Positions 42,247 through 53,255 of a stretch of DNA of 64,000 nt are shown in pieces. The position numbers and the translations under genes were made by a program. A model generated the notes under the pieces. It ran no database searches. It was not told the DNA's origin and saw only the letters and a program-made list of their open reading frames with translations. This DNA is from Anthoceros angustus (taxonomy: Eukaryota; Streptophyta; Anthocerotopsida; Anthocerotales; Anthocerotaceae), in assembly GCA_010909165.1 (NCBI GenBank), contig MU008164.1, positions 372,001 through 436,000 of the forward strand, written 5' to 3'. Numbering within the stretch: the stretch's first letter is position 1; each line of letters begins with the position of its first letter.

Positions 42247-43416
42247 TCGAGGACACGATCAAGCTGCTCGACAAGGTGAAAAATGTAGAGCCAGAGGAGG
42301 AGTGAGCTAAACCAGCAACCAGGTGATTAAATTTCTCGATAGGCTTCATCCACCTGCTGTTGCCTTGTGCGCTTGGCTGTGTAACTAACTGCTCACTGTT
42401 GTCTTCCACAGGAAGGAGTTTTGATTGCAGAGTTATCATCAATAAAGCGAAGCACGCTTCCGCCCGCCCCTCCCCAACCCGGATAAGTCTCCATCACCGC
42501 TAGAAATAGGCAGAGAAGTCTTCCAGCCCAAGTCCCTCCATGTGTGCATAGTGCTTTTGCTTAGATAGGCCTTTTGTCAAGATGTCCTCAGTGTTGTCAT
42601 CTGTACTTACATGGCCAACTTTGACAACACCACGCTCAACCACATCAGGGATGTAGTGATGCTGGATTTCTATGTGCTTAGTACGAGCGTGAAATTTCGG
42701 ATTGGCCACTAACTCAAGTGCTGATTGGTTGTCGCCAAACAGCGGTGTAGGTTGGAGTTGTGCTTGATCCAGGTCACTAAGGAAACTCCTCGCCCACTCA
42801 GCTTCCTTAGAAGCTTCGGTCAAAGACTTGTATTCAGCTTCGGTGGAGCTGAGGGCAATAGACGCTTGCTTCTTACAACTCCAGGTGACAGCTGCAGATG
42901 CGAGCAAAAAACAATATGTAGACAAACTGCGGCAGGAATCTTGATCGGAAGCCCAGTCGGCATCTGTGAAACCTGTTAGGGTAAGTTGTGATGTTCCACT
43001 TTGTTTATACATCAATCCTGTTGTGTGTGTGCCCTTGAGATAACGGAATATTCGTTTGACTACTATCCAGTGAGGCCTACCAGGATTTTCAAGGAACTGA
43101 GACAGCGTGCTGACTGAAAATTGTATATCCGGCCTTGTCCAGTTGGAAACAAAAATAAGGCTCCCAACTGCATGCCTGTAAGGTATGTTTTTCATATCCT
43201 CTGTCTCCTCTGTTGTTGTTGGGCACTGAAGTCGAGTTAGCTTGGTTCCTACAGCATAAGGTGTAGTGGCTCGGCGCGCCTGGTCCAGGTTAAACTTCTT
43301 GAGGATCTCATTGACATATTTGTACTTGTGAAGGATCATTAACCCTTCAGACCTTAAACGAAGCAGCTGTATACCAAGGCAAAACTTCAACTCCCCAATA
43401 TCTTGCATATCAAACC
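42247..43416 (-). mobile_element. copia element III, RT/RNase H fragment
   Basis: Continuation of element III after the element I insertion. The minus-strand frame 43408-42500 carries DIGELKFCLGIQLLRLRSEG, DADWASDQDSCRSLSTYCFL, STEAEYKSL, DNQSALELVANPKFHARTKH and ends HMEGLGLEDFSAYF. It is very similar to element II at protein level. At 43417 it is cut by element IV, and the RT continues at 50134-50420. Confidence 0.85.
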
Positions 43417-43673
43417 TGAAGATTTTATGGTCTAATGTAGATCAATTAAACATTATAGAATAATTACATTGTTGGATCAAGAAAGAAGTAAGTTGCTTAT
43501 GCATGAAAAGACAACTAAACTAGATTTAATGAAACGTTGTATCTATTCACTTAGAGACGTAACCCTAATGAAACGACACCATATCTAGTAAACCCTAGCT
43601 TATCATATCTTGGTAATATATGGATAACTTAAACCCTAAACCCTAACTATGATATCAACATTGTATATCATTA
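43417..43673 (-). repeat. 3' LTR of element IV
   Basis: 257-bp direct repeat of 49875-50133. The inner flank actcccactt is the complement of a purine tract AAGTGGGAGT, the same tract that precedes the 3' LTR of element I, which supports family membership. Confidence 0.85.
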
Positions 43674-43937
43674 CTCCCACTTGTTGTAAATAGTTAGGTA
43701 CAAATTCTCACCGTGAACCGCTCGTGAGACTCTGGAGTTGAGCTCCTTTGCCAATCTTCCGGTTTTGCCATCTTGTGGTGGTAGAGCTTACGCCCCATCT
43801 TCATGTCTTTACGGACACTATGGAGTGTACCAAAGTGTGAAGCCACCGAGTGTGTTGGCTCCCTTTATAATTCTCCTTACGCCTCGCCTCATATGCATCG
43901 ATCGCCTTGAGAGAAGGTTTGCGCCCAGCCATATCGA

Positions 43938-44640
43938 GATGGCGCCACCGGTCTTCGTAGTTTGAGGGTACTTTGCCCAAGAAACCGCAGCAGCCCAGAA
44001 ATGCTCTAGGCCACTAGAGCCCGATCAAGAGGAGACTCAACTTCCGCAGCCTAAAGGGGCGTGAAGAGAACGGGCGCCCAAAGGAACCACCAAGGAGTTT
44101 CGCAACGCAGAGGTCAGTAAACAAGAAACCATGGGCGGCCCTTCTTCGTGTCACTCCTTCTAGGCCAAGAGCGGCAACAAGAGTAAAAGCAAATCCCGCA
44201 CATGTTACCCCGATTTTGGCTTTTCTCGAGAACGGCTAACCCTTGTGAGGACCCAAGCTTTCCCAAGCCTGCACTGCTCAAGGAAACCCAAATTGTCTCC
44301 TACGGCGACCATGAAGCACCCTCGCACCCCTATGTGGTATAGGGTTCATGGGCGACTAAACCGTGATGTATCAAAGTTGAAGATTGCCGGGCGATCCTCA
44401 CCATGTTGTTAGCACGGTAAGTCCCAAATTCCATCCTCAAGATTTTCTGCTTTTGTGTGTGTGAGAGCTAACCTAGCTCCCACTGCTTTGCAGGATCTAA
44501 CATACGATCAAGAAGAGTCTCGACCTCCTCAAGACAATCTCGTGCAAGGCAAGAAGGCGTGGAGAAGACCCACCGCCTTGACATTCCCGATCCTTCCAAG
44601 AGGAGGAAGATGAGAGTCAAAGCCTCAGCCGGTGAGTTTG
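43938..44640 (+). pseudogene. antisense ORF region of family A in element IV, broken
   Basis: Plus-strand sequence between the 3' LTR and RNase H of this minus-strand element. At 44070-44096 the translation reads RAPKGTTKE, one base away from the GRPKGTTKE core of the element I antisense ORF. Frame breaks prevent a full reading. Confidence 0.45.
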
Positions 44641-44684
44641 AGTCCGTGGGGACTCATACTCTCGTGTCTCGTGATGAGACTCTT

Positions 44685-46150
44685 TTAATGACTACATGAT
44701 GATGAACACTCTTCCTTCGATGTAGTTAGAGTTCGCAGCATGGATTTTACTTTGTCGACTGCCAAGGAACTCCGAGGAGTCTCCAAGGCCAAGACTTTTA
44801 ACATGTTTCTTTCGTGAAGCTCTTTTCCTAGAGCCTTAGTCAATATTCGCTGGATTGTCTTATGCCACATACTCGAGGTTGATTTTACCCGCCTTGATTA
44901 GGTCTCCGATAAAATGATACTCAACCTCGATATGCTTTGTCCTTGCATGAAACCGGGTTACGAGCAAGTGACATGGAGCCCCGGTCATCGGTCCTTATGA
45001 GCGTATGTAGGTAATGGTATACCCATTTCGCTAAGGAGTAGTTGCACCAAATGATCTCTTTGCAAGAAGGACTCTATATTCAGCCTCGACGTCGAGAGCA
45101 ACTGGGCTGTTTTTGCTCATCCAAAGAATCGGTCCACCGCTATGCTCACAACGTAACTGCAGCAGATCTCCTGTTGTCCACGCTTTCATAGTCGAATCGG
45201 TGAAGACCTGTTCAAGTTGTTGTCTGTGTGTGGCAATATTTTATCCTCGATGTGGTGTCCCTTCAAGTATCTAAAGACTCTTTTAATGCTTGTCCAAGGT
45301 TTTGGCCCGGGTTCTCCGTGAACCGTGAGAGAGCGCTAGCAAAGGCAACTTCCATACGAGTAGTGTTTGCATATATGAGTTTCCAACATGCCTATAAGGT
45401 GGCTAACATCCTTTCCTTCTACACTGCTTGTGGGGACATTTCAACTTAGCTTGATTCCACTTGGTAGGGGTGTAGCGGCTTTGCATCCTTCAAACCTAGC
45501 ATCCGCACTTTCAGTATGTATCTTGGTTGTGAGTGTGATAACCTGCTTCTCAACATGTATACCAAGACAACTCAAGATCACCAAGGACATCTTAAACTTA
45601 GTTGCAAGTGTCGAATCTTTTGATAAAACTCGTGATCACTGACAAGATCAGTCATCTATCGCTAGGCTGCATTTATGTCACCTTTCTTGTAGATGTGTGC
45701 TACCATCCGCTTTTTTGGTGAAACCTAATACTAAAAGCTCAGATCAAGTTCTGCTCCAAGCCATTGCGCATCGCTTCAACCCGTACAAGTCTTGATAAGT
45801 TTACATACATAATCCTCCTTTCCTTTGACTACATAGCCGTGAGGTCACCGATATATTCATGTCAAGCTTGCCATTCAAGAATGCTGTTTGACATCAAACA
45901 TTTGCGCTCATAGTCCTTATAGATATTGCACATAATGCTCGTATGGTTGGCGCTTCACAACCTGGAGCGAATGTCTCCAAATAGTCCACGCCGGAACTTG
46001 TGAAAATCCACGAGCCACTAGTCTTGCCTTGTACCTATCAAGGTACCATCAGCCTTGACTTTCAATTTGAAGACCCACTTACAAGACACCATTTTTCCGC
46101 CAGAGGTAATTTTGACAACTCCCATGTGCCGCTCTCAATCAATGAGTCAT
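44685..46150 (-). pseudogene. RT and RNase H remnants of element IV
   Basis: Near 44870-44690 the minus strand reads ILTKALGKELHERNMLKV, the usual end of copia RNase H. Further upstream, scattered pieces match RT (tcgacctcgagtatg-type dinucleotide text around 44870-45400 and the YDSLI-E-HKEW-like piece, AL-SGHDHKEWEKAIKS, at 46200-46150). No continuous frame survives. Confidence 0.65.
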
Positions 46151-46349
46151 ATTCGATTTTATAGCTTTCTCCCACTCCTTGTGATCGTGTCCGCTCAAAG
46201 CCTCGCATAAGACCGTGGTTCTACAGGTCGAGGTTAGTAGCGTACATGCTTTCACATGTGAAGAGGAAATAATGGCAATAATAATCGAGAGTCGACGCTC
46301 GAGTAGGGTAACGTCGAGCAAGCTCGCTGTGTTCTTGTTCGTTGAGGGT

Positions 46350-47540
46350 CTAGATCTTGTTCAAGTTGTTCAAACATAATCTCTTCCTCGTCATTCTCGA
46401 TCGCTTCATCTTCACCGTTGCATCGCAAGTGCTTGATCCGGTTGAGGAATGTGATCCTGTGACATCCGCGGGCATGTCAAGTTGAATTTCGTTCGTGTTC
46501 TTCTTCAAACACGCCGATTTTCCCTCCCGCAGAACATTTTCATCAACAGAGCTCGAGTACCATGATCCGCGATCATAATGAGAAAGCTCAAGACTATCCT
46601 CGCCATCGTTCGAGCATGAACATGTGCTCCCAGAAGCCCAAGTCTTTGTTTCATCAAGGTAACACTGAGCATAAATGACCTTGTTAGAAGGAACATCATA
46701 TAGTTTATATGCTTTTATCCCTCCGTATCCCAACATGAGCAAGGGGCCTTAGCTGAAAGCTTGGTTCGTCATCTGTATGAAGGCATATGCAAGGCAAAAA
46801 CGCCTCAAGTCTGGATGGATGGTCACTGTAAAAGCTTCATAAGGAGTTTTGCCTTCATGCTGTGGTGGGTAACCCGTTCAAGAAAGGTTGAGGTCATCAA
46901 AGCCTCGCCCGAAGGTAAGGGCGCTTGAGCATCATGCAATGAGGAGACCATCTCCTGTGAGATTCAAACGCCCGCCACTCCATTCTCATTGGGAGTGTAT
47001 ACCACGTGAGTTGACGCCCAATGCCTTCATCTTTACAGAATCTGGAATTCATTAGAGGTGAATTCCCGCCATTGTCCGATCTTAGTGTCTTGAGTCGCTT
47101 TCTGCCCAACGCTCAAAGAACTTGATGTATTCCTTGAAATAGGAGAAACATTCATTGTTCTTCAGGATGTAGGTGGTGACAACCGCTTTTGTCATCTCAG
47201 AACGTTAAGAAATAACGCCCACCACCAATGGACGCTTGAGATAAGGGTCCACACAAATCGAGATGTACAAGCTCAAGTACGCACGGTGAGGTGCTTTGTT
47301 CTTGAAAGCTTGGTGTTTCTTCGACAAAACACAAGCCTCACATAAGGGTATAGGAGTCAAGGGGCCAATAGGTCCATCTTGATGTGTCACCATAGCCCAA
47401 TTTTGTAGCTTTGCCATGTGAGGATGACCTAGGCGCATGCCACAACCGAGCCTTTGCCTTTTGTTGTGCAGATGCAAGGGAGACGCCTTTGTGTCGTGGA
47501 CTGCTACTCCACGTGCAAATGGAGACGAACAGATCATGGT
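46350..47540 (-). pseudogene. integrase region of element IV
   Basis: 47537-47205 has LGHPHMAKLQNWAMV, CEACVLSKKHQAFKNKAPHR, clearly related to element I. 47109-46897 has KTLRSDNGG (second catalytic Asp). 46742-46350 has LMLGYGGIKAYKLYDVPSNK, the integrase C-terminal chromo-like segment also seen in element I. Frameshifts separate all blocks. Confidence 0.8.
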
Positions 47541-48017
47541 CCAAGACCCATGCGCAAGTACCTTTCTAGGGTCAAATGCATCTATGATTCTGCAACTGCT
47601 CTTGTGAATACATGACTTATTGCTCGATTCAATCTTCTAACAGAGATCGTGTTTCTAGTCATCTGCACATGGTAGACATCTTCTAACTTGAGTGTGTTTC
47701 CAGAGGAACTATTAACTCTCAACTATGCCAATCAGACTAGTTTTAAATTCATCTCTATCAAAATATGTGCAGAGCACCGATTCTAAGAACCATTCTTTTT
47801 GGTTTGATTCACTTTGGAGGAAAGACAAGTGGAAGCAAAGAATGGACTAGCAAACTCCCTAGTCCCAAGTAAGAGCGATGGGGTATTAACCTTTTTACCA
47901 CAACATTTGATTCGATGGTTCCTCCTTGCGAGGAACTCCTGCTTTGGCACTCTTTTCCCAATGGCGATTGCACCAGCGGTTCACGGCTTCTTTGTTTCTT
48001 CCGGTGAGGATCGCGAG

Positions 48018-48850
48018 CTACCTCCCCGAAGAGTTTCCACCACCTCCTTTGGAGAAGGGCTTCTTCCTCCTCGTCCTTGTTGTGAGGTGTACAGGCCTTG
48101 TTTCGCTTATGGTTGGTCCTGCGGCTTCTTCTTGCATGGAACTCACGAGCTGTGAGAAGCTCATTTCAGGCATCTCTATGCCTTGCTTTTTAGCTAACAA
48201 CGTAGCTTGTGTTTGAGCAGCTGTATGAGAAGTCACGAAATGTGACCATGACTCTGGAAGCGAAAGAAGGAGCCTCATCACCATTTCATCTCCAATGGCA
48301 ACTTTGGAGGCACCCTGAAGCCGTGAGGCTAGGGTCCTGAAGGTACTCACGTGTTTCTCCACTGAGTCACCGTCCTTCATCCTTAGGTTCGAAATTCCTT
48401 AGAGTCATTGCGCTTACCATGTTCTCGCTGTAGAGTTCCTTTAGGCGATTCATGATTTCGGCCAAGTATTCACCTCATGCCTCAACATCTCGGTTGCCAC
48501 GCTGCGTATGAGGTATTTGGCTCCGTCCTTAGCTAACCATTCTTCCTCTCCAAGATCCTCGTCGGTTTCACTACTTTTCCAAGAGCATGTTTGAGGAGGC
48601 CTCTCATTTGAGAACGCCCCATTCTTATAAGCCAGATGTCAAAGTCATTTCCGTTGAACCTGTCCTTCTCCTTGAAGGACTCACTGCTTCCAAAATTATG
48701 TGTAGAGGATGTGTCACCCATTTTGGGTTGCTGAACTCCTAAGAGTTTGTCCTCTACAGTATTGAAGAAGCTTTCTAATGTGTCTTCTTCCTGGTCACTA
48801 GCATGAACACTATCATGGGCACTGCTGTAGCCACTATTCTCACCATCCAT
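48018..48850 (-). pseudogene. gag of element IV
   Basis: 48850-48533 contains GSSESFKEKDRFNGNDFDIW and LIRMGRSQMRG. 48380-48018 contains KDGDSVEKHVSTFRTLASRL and LLSLPESWSHFVTSHTA, aligning with gag of element I. It is broken by frameshifts near 48400-48530. Confidence 0.8.
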
Positions 48851-49026
48851 ACATACTACTTACAATGCGTGTTGGTTTTGTAGTTGCTCCTGTGCAGGCA
48901 CCTATGGTTTGTTCCCAAACGCGCTATGCGCCTATCTTAGAGTTTCTCATCTCAAACTTATTGAATGCGTAAGTGGAGCATGAAGGGCAAGAGTTAGGTG
49001 TATCAAACTTCCTTTCATGCTTAGTT

Positions 49027-49488
49027 TTACTTACGTGCATTCGCCTCCGAATGGGTTGGCCAACAACTCTGGTTTCGAACATTACAAGCTTGTAATCTAA
49101 GTGTGTTATGCTCTTTCAAATCCTGCAGATCAATGCTAAGCGACATGACCAATCGACGACATCTGCTTTCAACATTCCTATTGTTAGCCTCAAGACGAAC
49201 AATTGTGTTTACACCTCTGATTGTACAACGCCTTTGTTGTGAGGAAGCCGCGTTGGTGTATGTTCTCAAGTGGCGATGTTGCACCGTACCGTCAATTGTG
49301 GAATGTCAAGTCAAGCTGCTGGGAACAGCAATTCGAGAAGTGTGTTGAAGGCTCGCAATGTGTCTCCTTGTGCTTGATTGGGCAAGTTGCTCCACTAGGA
49401 TGCGCCCATGTAATTGATGTGCTGTGGTTTTGTCTCTCGGCATTTCGCGATCCCGCCTTGGATTTTGATTGTTCCTCCTAGGATTCAC
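49027..49488 (-). pseudogene. pre-gag ORF of element IV
   Basis: 49488-49306 starts MNPRRNNQNPRRDREMPRDK, a basic N-terminus as in the other elements. 49284-49027 carries RLEANNRNVESRCRRLVMSL and SIDLQDLKEHNTL, a probable coiled coil. The two lie in different frames. Position (between primer site and gag) and layout match the ORFs of elements I and II. Confidence 0.5.
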
Positions 49489-49874
49489 CGGGATTTTGGT
49501 AGATGTAATTTTCCATGGCTATGTGCCACGATTGTATATACAATGCAATTCCTGCATTTTCTGTTTTTTATATGATTTTTACATATTGCCCACCGTGCAA
49601 ATGCTCTAGTGTGCCTCCATTGAATTGCTCAAGTAGCAACTCAACTGGAGGTGCGCTAGACTATCTCACCGATCTTGCGTAATCTATATGAATTCATCAA
49701 AATAAAATAGAAATAAAACAAGAATGCACCCATTCTTTTTCTATCTTATGTTTCTTGATTTTAACTTATTTATAAAACAAGAAAACAATCAAGAAAACAT
49801 TGTGCATATTTTCCGATGCACATTTCAATGTGCATTCATTTGAATGCAACCTACACTAGGTATGCTCGATACCA

Positions 49875-50133
49875 TGAAGATTTTATGGACTAATGTAGAT
49901 CAATTAAACATTATAGAATAATTACATTGTTGGATCAAGAAAGAAGTAAGTTGCTTATGCATGAAAAGACAACTAAACTAAATTTAATGAAACGTTGTAT
50001 CTATTCACTTAGAGACGTAACCCTAATGAAACGACACCATATCTAGTAAACCCTAGCTTATCATATCTTGGTAATATATGGATAACTTAAACCCCTAAAC
50101 CCCTAACTATGATATCAACATTGTATATCATTA
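49875..50133 (-). repeat. 5' LTR of element IV
   Basis: Direct repeat of 43417-43673, two bases longer because of extra C residues in the cccctaaacccc stretch. Confidence 0.85.
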
Positions 50134-50425
50134 AAACTGGTGAGCTTGTCCTTAACAATGGACAGCAATCATTTTGGAAGTAGGATAACGCCATCCATAC
50201 GACCAAGAGAACTATAGAGGACCCTTGGTGAGCTTGTAAACATTGGTATCTGCAGTTCTGAACAAAGCGATGCTAAGCAAATACTCATGCATAGTAAGGT
50301 ACCAAACTCTCCCACTTTGCTTAAGCCCATATATGCATTTTAACGACGAGTACTTTGTGTGGGTATGTCGATCTGCACCCTTCCATACGGCAGACATGTA
50401 AGTTCTTCGCTCAGTATTATGGGCG
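50134..50425 (-). mobile_element. copia element III, remaining RT fragment
   Basis: The minus-strand text ADTNVYKLTKGPL and KCIYGLKQSGRVWYLTMHEY matches the RT palm of element II. Element III is then truncated near 50425, where GC-rich unrelated DNA begins. Confidence 0.75.
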
Positions 50426-52180
50426 ACCACCGACGGCCACCGGCGCGCACAATCCCATGTCGTTGTAGTAAGGAGTCCGCTCCCAAGAGAATGATAGGCT
50501 CCGTCTGCGTTCAATCGATTCTCACCTCACTTTGTGACTGCTCACCAACACACATCCGTCATTTTGCGCTTAACTACTCGTAACGTCCACCGAACAGGCC
50601 GTGTGGCTAAACGCTTAAGGACCCGTTCAGGCGTCCAGACGCTCACGCCACTGTTCCTCTAGTCCGCTCCTCTCACCACTCTCACTACACCAACCATGGG
50701 AAAACGCGAGTGGCTGCAGTCTGCCCGACCTCCTCCGCCCGCCGGGTCCCTCCGTCCGCTCAGACGCCCGGGAGTTCCTCCGGCTCACGCCCGGCCGCTC
50801 GACCGCCGCCTGGACGAACAAGGGTCCCCAATCGCTCTTCCCCGCACACACCACTCACACGTTAGGGTCCATCACGGGACCTTGATCCTCTCCGGGCTGC
50901 TCGTGCTCGCCGGACTCAGACTCACGTTAGCAAGAAGACGACAAGGGTCTCGCAAGGAAACGCATCAACACCAAGAGAAGATGATTTACTCACCTCGGCC
51001 CTCTTATACTACGCCAAGGTCGGCGCCTTTATTACACCTCTACTCGAAATGAGGTTAGCTCCGCGCCTAATCGCCGCCTACTATTCTCCTATTCCTCCTA
51101 TCTCCGCGTCGGTGGTGGGCCAGGATGGCCTCGATTCGCTCTTGGCACCGCGCCCAAAGCCGAGCCTCGACGATCACGCACCCAATCGGATGATCCGCGA
51201 GGCGGGACCCTTCCTCTCCCAGGGTCTGCCAGTCGGCCACGGCCGACAACGGCGTCACCACTAAGTCCTCCTCCTCCTCTTGTCTCTCGGGGCCCCTCGC
51301 GCAACGGGCCTCCAAAGGCCGGATCTGGGCCGGTGATTGGTGGCTCTCCCCACTCCCGAGTCTGGACCTCAGGGACCCCTGCCTCGACTCTGAGTCCGGA
51401 CCTCTAGGTCCGTCTTCCTCCGGGGTCCGGGTCCCTCGTGGTCCGCCTTCTTCTCGGAGTTCGGACCTTGGGGTCCGGACTTGCCTGGGTCCTGGACCCA
51501 ACCTTCCCTCGAGTCCGGACCTCGTGGTCCGGCCTCACTCGGAGTCCGATCTAAGTCCAGACTTCCTCTGGGGACCGGACTGGAGTCGGCCTTCTCGTGA
51601 GTCGGACAAAGTCCGGACCTGGCTGTGCTCTCGGGTTCCCTACCTCCTCACCGGCCGATCACGGCTCATCCACCGAGCCTCCTTGGTTCCCGAATGCCCG
51701 TTGCGCCTTCCACGGCCTCCCCTGGTCCTCCTTCCTTCCGCAAGGGGTGCTGAGTGCTTACCTGTAGTGACCTCCCTCCGCCCGGCCTCCTCCGCCTCTC
51801 CCGCCGGCTATCAAATCATGGGCCTTAGGGTCCCGTGGTCACTGCTGTCCCGTCCTCCCTCGCCTCCTCCTTCCGACCCTTCTCGGAAGTCCGCCTCCGC
51901 CTAGGGTGGCGCAGACCTCCAGAGCCTTGAGAGCTCATGGTAGTAGGCGAAGTCGGAATCAACTTGTTGAATCGCCTCCTCCACATGAGCCGGAGCACGG
52001 TACTCCTCCTCAGGTGTGTGCTCCGCACCGGCACATGTTGTCCATTGCTGGCCCGCCCGTGGCCAAGCTTACCAGCTAGGCGGGCGGACTCCTTGATGCC
52101 GTGGGCGGCCGGAGGAAGACCCAGGACGTTGAGCAGCGCTTAACGGGCAGCTGTCGGCCTTTAAGTAGCTCAGTGATAAG
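50426..52180. other. GC-rich repetitive DNA, no supported gene
   Basis: Pyrimidine/purine-asymmetric GC-rich sequence with several overlapping open frames (50627-50854, 51067-51501, 51524-51904) that carry no recognisable domain and have the Arg/Gly/Pro composition expected from GC content alone. It may be an LTR or leader of a Gypsy-type element, but I found no primer site or repeat partner. Confidence 0.4.
51355..51625. repeat. minisatellite built on the palindromic word GTCCGGAC
   Basis: gagtccggacctcgtggtcc and close variants (ggagttcggaccttggggtc, gagtccgatctaagtccaga) recur about ten times with a spacing of about 20-35 bp. The centre of each unit is self-complementary, so each strand could form a series of small hairpins. 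Confidence 0.65.
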
Positions 52181-52380
52181 CACCTTTGGCTGTCTCCAAA
52201 CACGCGACTTCACCACGCGCTGTAATCCTTTGCCATATCCTCTTCGCCGCGATTCACATAGTCTCCGGGTATGGCCCCACCCCCTTTCTGTTGTGGAAAT
52301 TTGCATCGATTTGTGCGACGCTAATTCCTGCTTTGAATTGCGCTGCTTTCTTGTGTCAGATTGTATCAAATCGTTTCAGG

Positions 52381-52614
52381 ATGGTAAGCGGTAGACGAAG
52401 TAGGAAGGACAGAGGAGAGCCAAAGGTAGACCATCCTTCCCCTATGCCCAAAGCAAAGAAATCACGCCCGGCAAAGAAGAAGAAGGATGCGGCAGCAATT
52501 CTACCTGTGGATGTTGGAGAAGGCGCGGCGCATCATCTCCGGTGGAGGCGCAGCTACAACCCAGCCATCAAGCACACTCGAGGTGTAATCGATTGGGCAT
52601 GGGAAATCGGGTAG
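52381..52614 (+). CDS. unidentified small basic ORF
   Basis: 77 aa starting MVSGRRSRKDRGEPKV with a nuclear-localisation-like cluster KAKKSRPAKKKKD. The preceding ttgtgtcagattgtatcaaa...tttcag could be an acceptor or leader. A similar start, MASGRRKVKEKNAFEPEP, occurs at 60280, so it may be the N-terminus of a dispersed mobile gene. No function assigned. Confidence 0.3.
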   Translation: MVSGRRSRKDRGEPKVDHPSPMPKAKKSRPAKKKKDAAAILPVDVGEGAAHHLRWRRSYNPAIKHTRGVIDWAWEIG

Positions 52615-52909
52615 CCTAATGTTTGGGAAGGCTAGCACAACCAAGGAGAAGGCGGCCCAGGGAGGAGACCGAGGTGTTGTTTAAGGGGCAGGCCAAACCG
52701 ATGACGTCGGCGGCCGCGCCCGTGGCATCGCAAGTGTGCCTTCACCCCATAACCAACCAATCGTGGAGGCGACGATGACGAAGGAGAATGTGAAGGGCAT
52801 CAGCGCCAACATCTCCAAAGTCCCCAGACGGTAGGTATCTTTGCGGAGCTTAGCCGTACTTGGCCGGATTGATTTGGTGGGTTCGGTGGTCGTTGGATGC
52901 ATGCTGCAG

Positions 52910-53255
52910 GCTACTTTGACGTGCGGGATTACGATGACGAGTGGATTCGCTTCAAGATAACCAAGGGTGACTTCATCATCCTCCCTCCCGGATGTACCAC
53001 GATTCACCCCGGACGAATCCTTATTCATCAAGGTTCGCCTCTCTTCCTTCTCCGGTGCCATTTCTCTTTGTTACAACTTGCTTTCAATAAAGGTCTTGCA
53101 AGGAAGCTTGTGGCTTGAAGATTGTACCATTGAGGTGCATTTAGGTGTTGGTGGGTTAATATTATTGGAACTGTGCGGGCATTGAGGCTCTTCATGGAGG
53201 TGCCTTCATGGACAGACGAGGACTCCACGATTACAGATCAGCCAACTACGGAGAT
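52910..53255 (+). pseudogene. acireductone dioxygenase (ARD) fragment
   Basis: Exon A (52910-53032) encodes [20 protein letters not shown] and FIILPPG, then, after a one-base shift, [13 protein letters not shown]; exon B (from 53179) encodes ALRLFMEVPSWT. These are consecutive parts of plant ARD, the cupin dioxygenase of the methionine salvage cycle. The part with the HxH...E metal ligands upstream is missing, as is a normal C-terminus. The frame break sits at cacgattc. A CAG read as CG there would account for it. It is either a captured gene fragment within repeats or a damaged gene. Confidence 0.7.

Larger units (their letters stand above)
39110..42450. repeat. tandem duplication of about 1.65 kb across the right end of elements II and I
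   Basis: Copy A (about 39110-40797) and copy B (about 40798-42447) both run from the element II leader through its 5' LTR, the element I tail, the 3' LTR of element I and into element III. The two differ mostly by small losses around CAG and CTG. The inner part around 40600-41050 is worst affected in both. Such a duplication could be a real unequal exchange or two unmerged contig ends. Confidence 0.75.
43417..50133 (-). mobile_element. copia element IV (family A), inserted in RT of element III
   Basis: LTRs at 43417-43673 and 49875-50133 are nearly identical and begin TGAAGATTTTATGG. The flanks aaacc (left) and aaact (right) fit an imperfect target duplication. The primer binding site at 49874-49864 reads gctcgatacca, one base short of the canonical form. 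Read on the minus strand: pre-gag ORF (49488-49027), gag (48850-48018), integrase (47540-46900), linker, RT and RNase H (46150-44690). Nearly every gene is frameshifted, and CAG/CTG are scarce, so part of the damage may be sequencing error. Confidence 0.85.
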
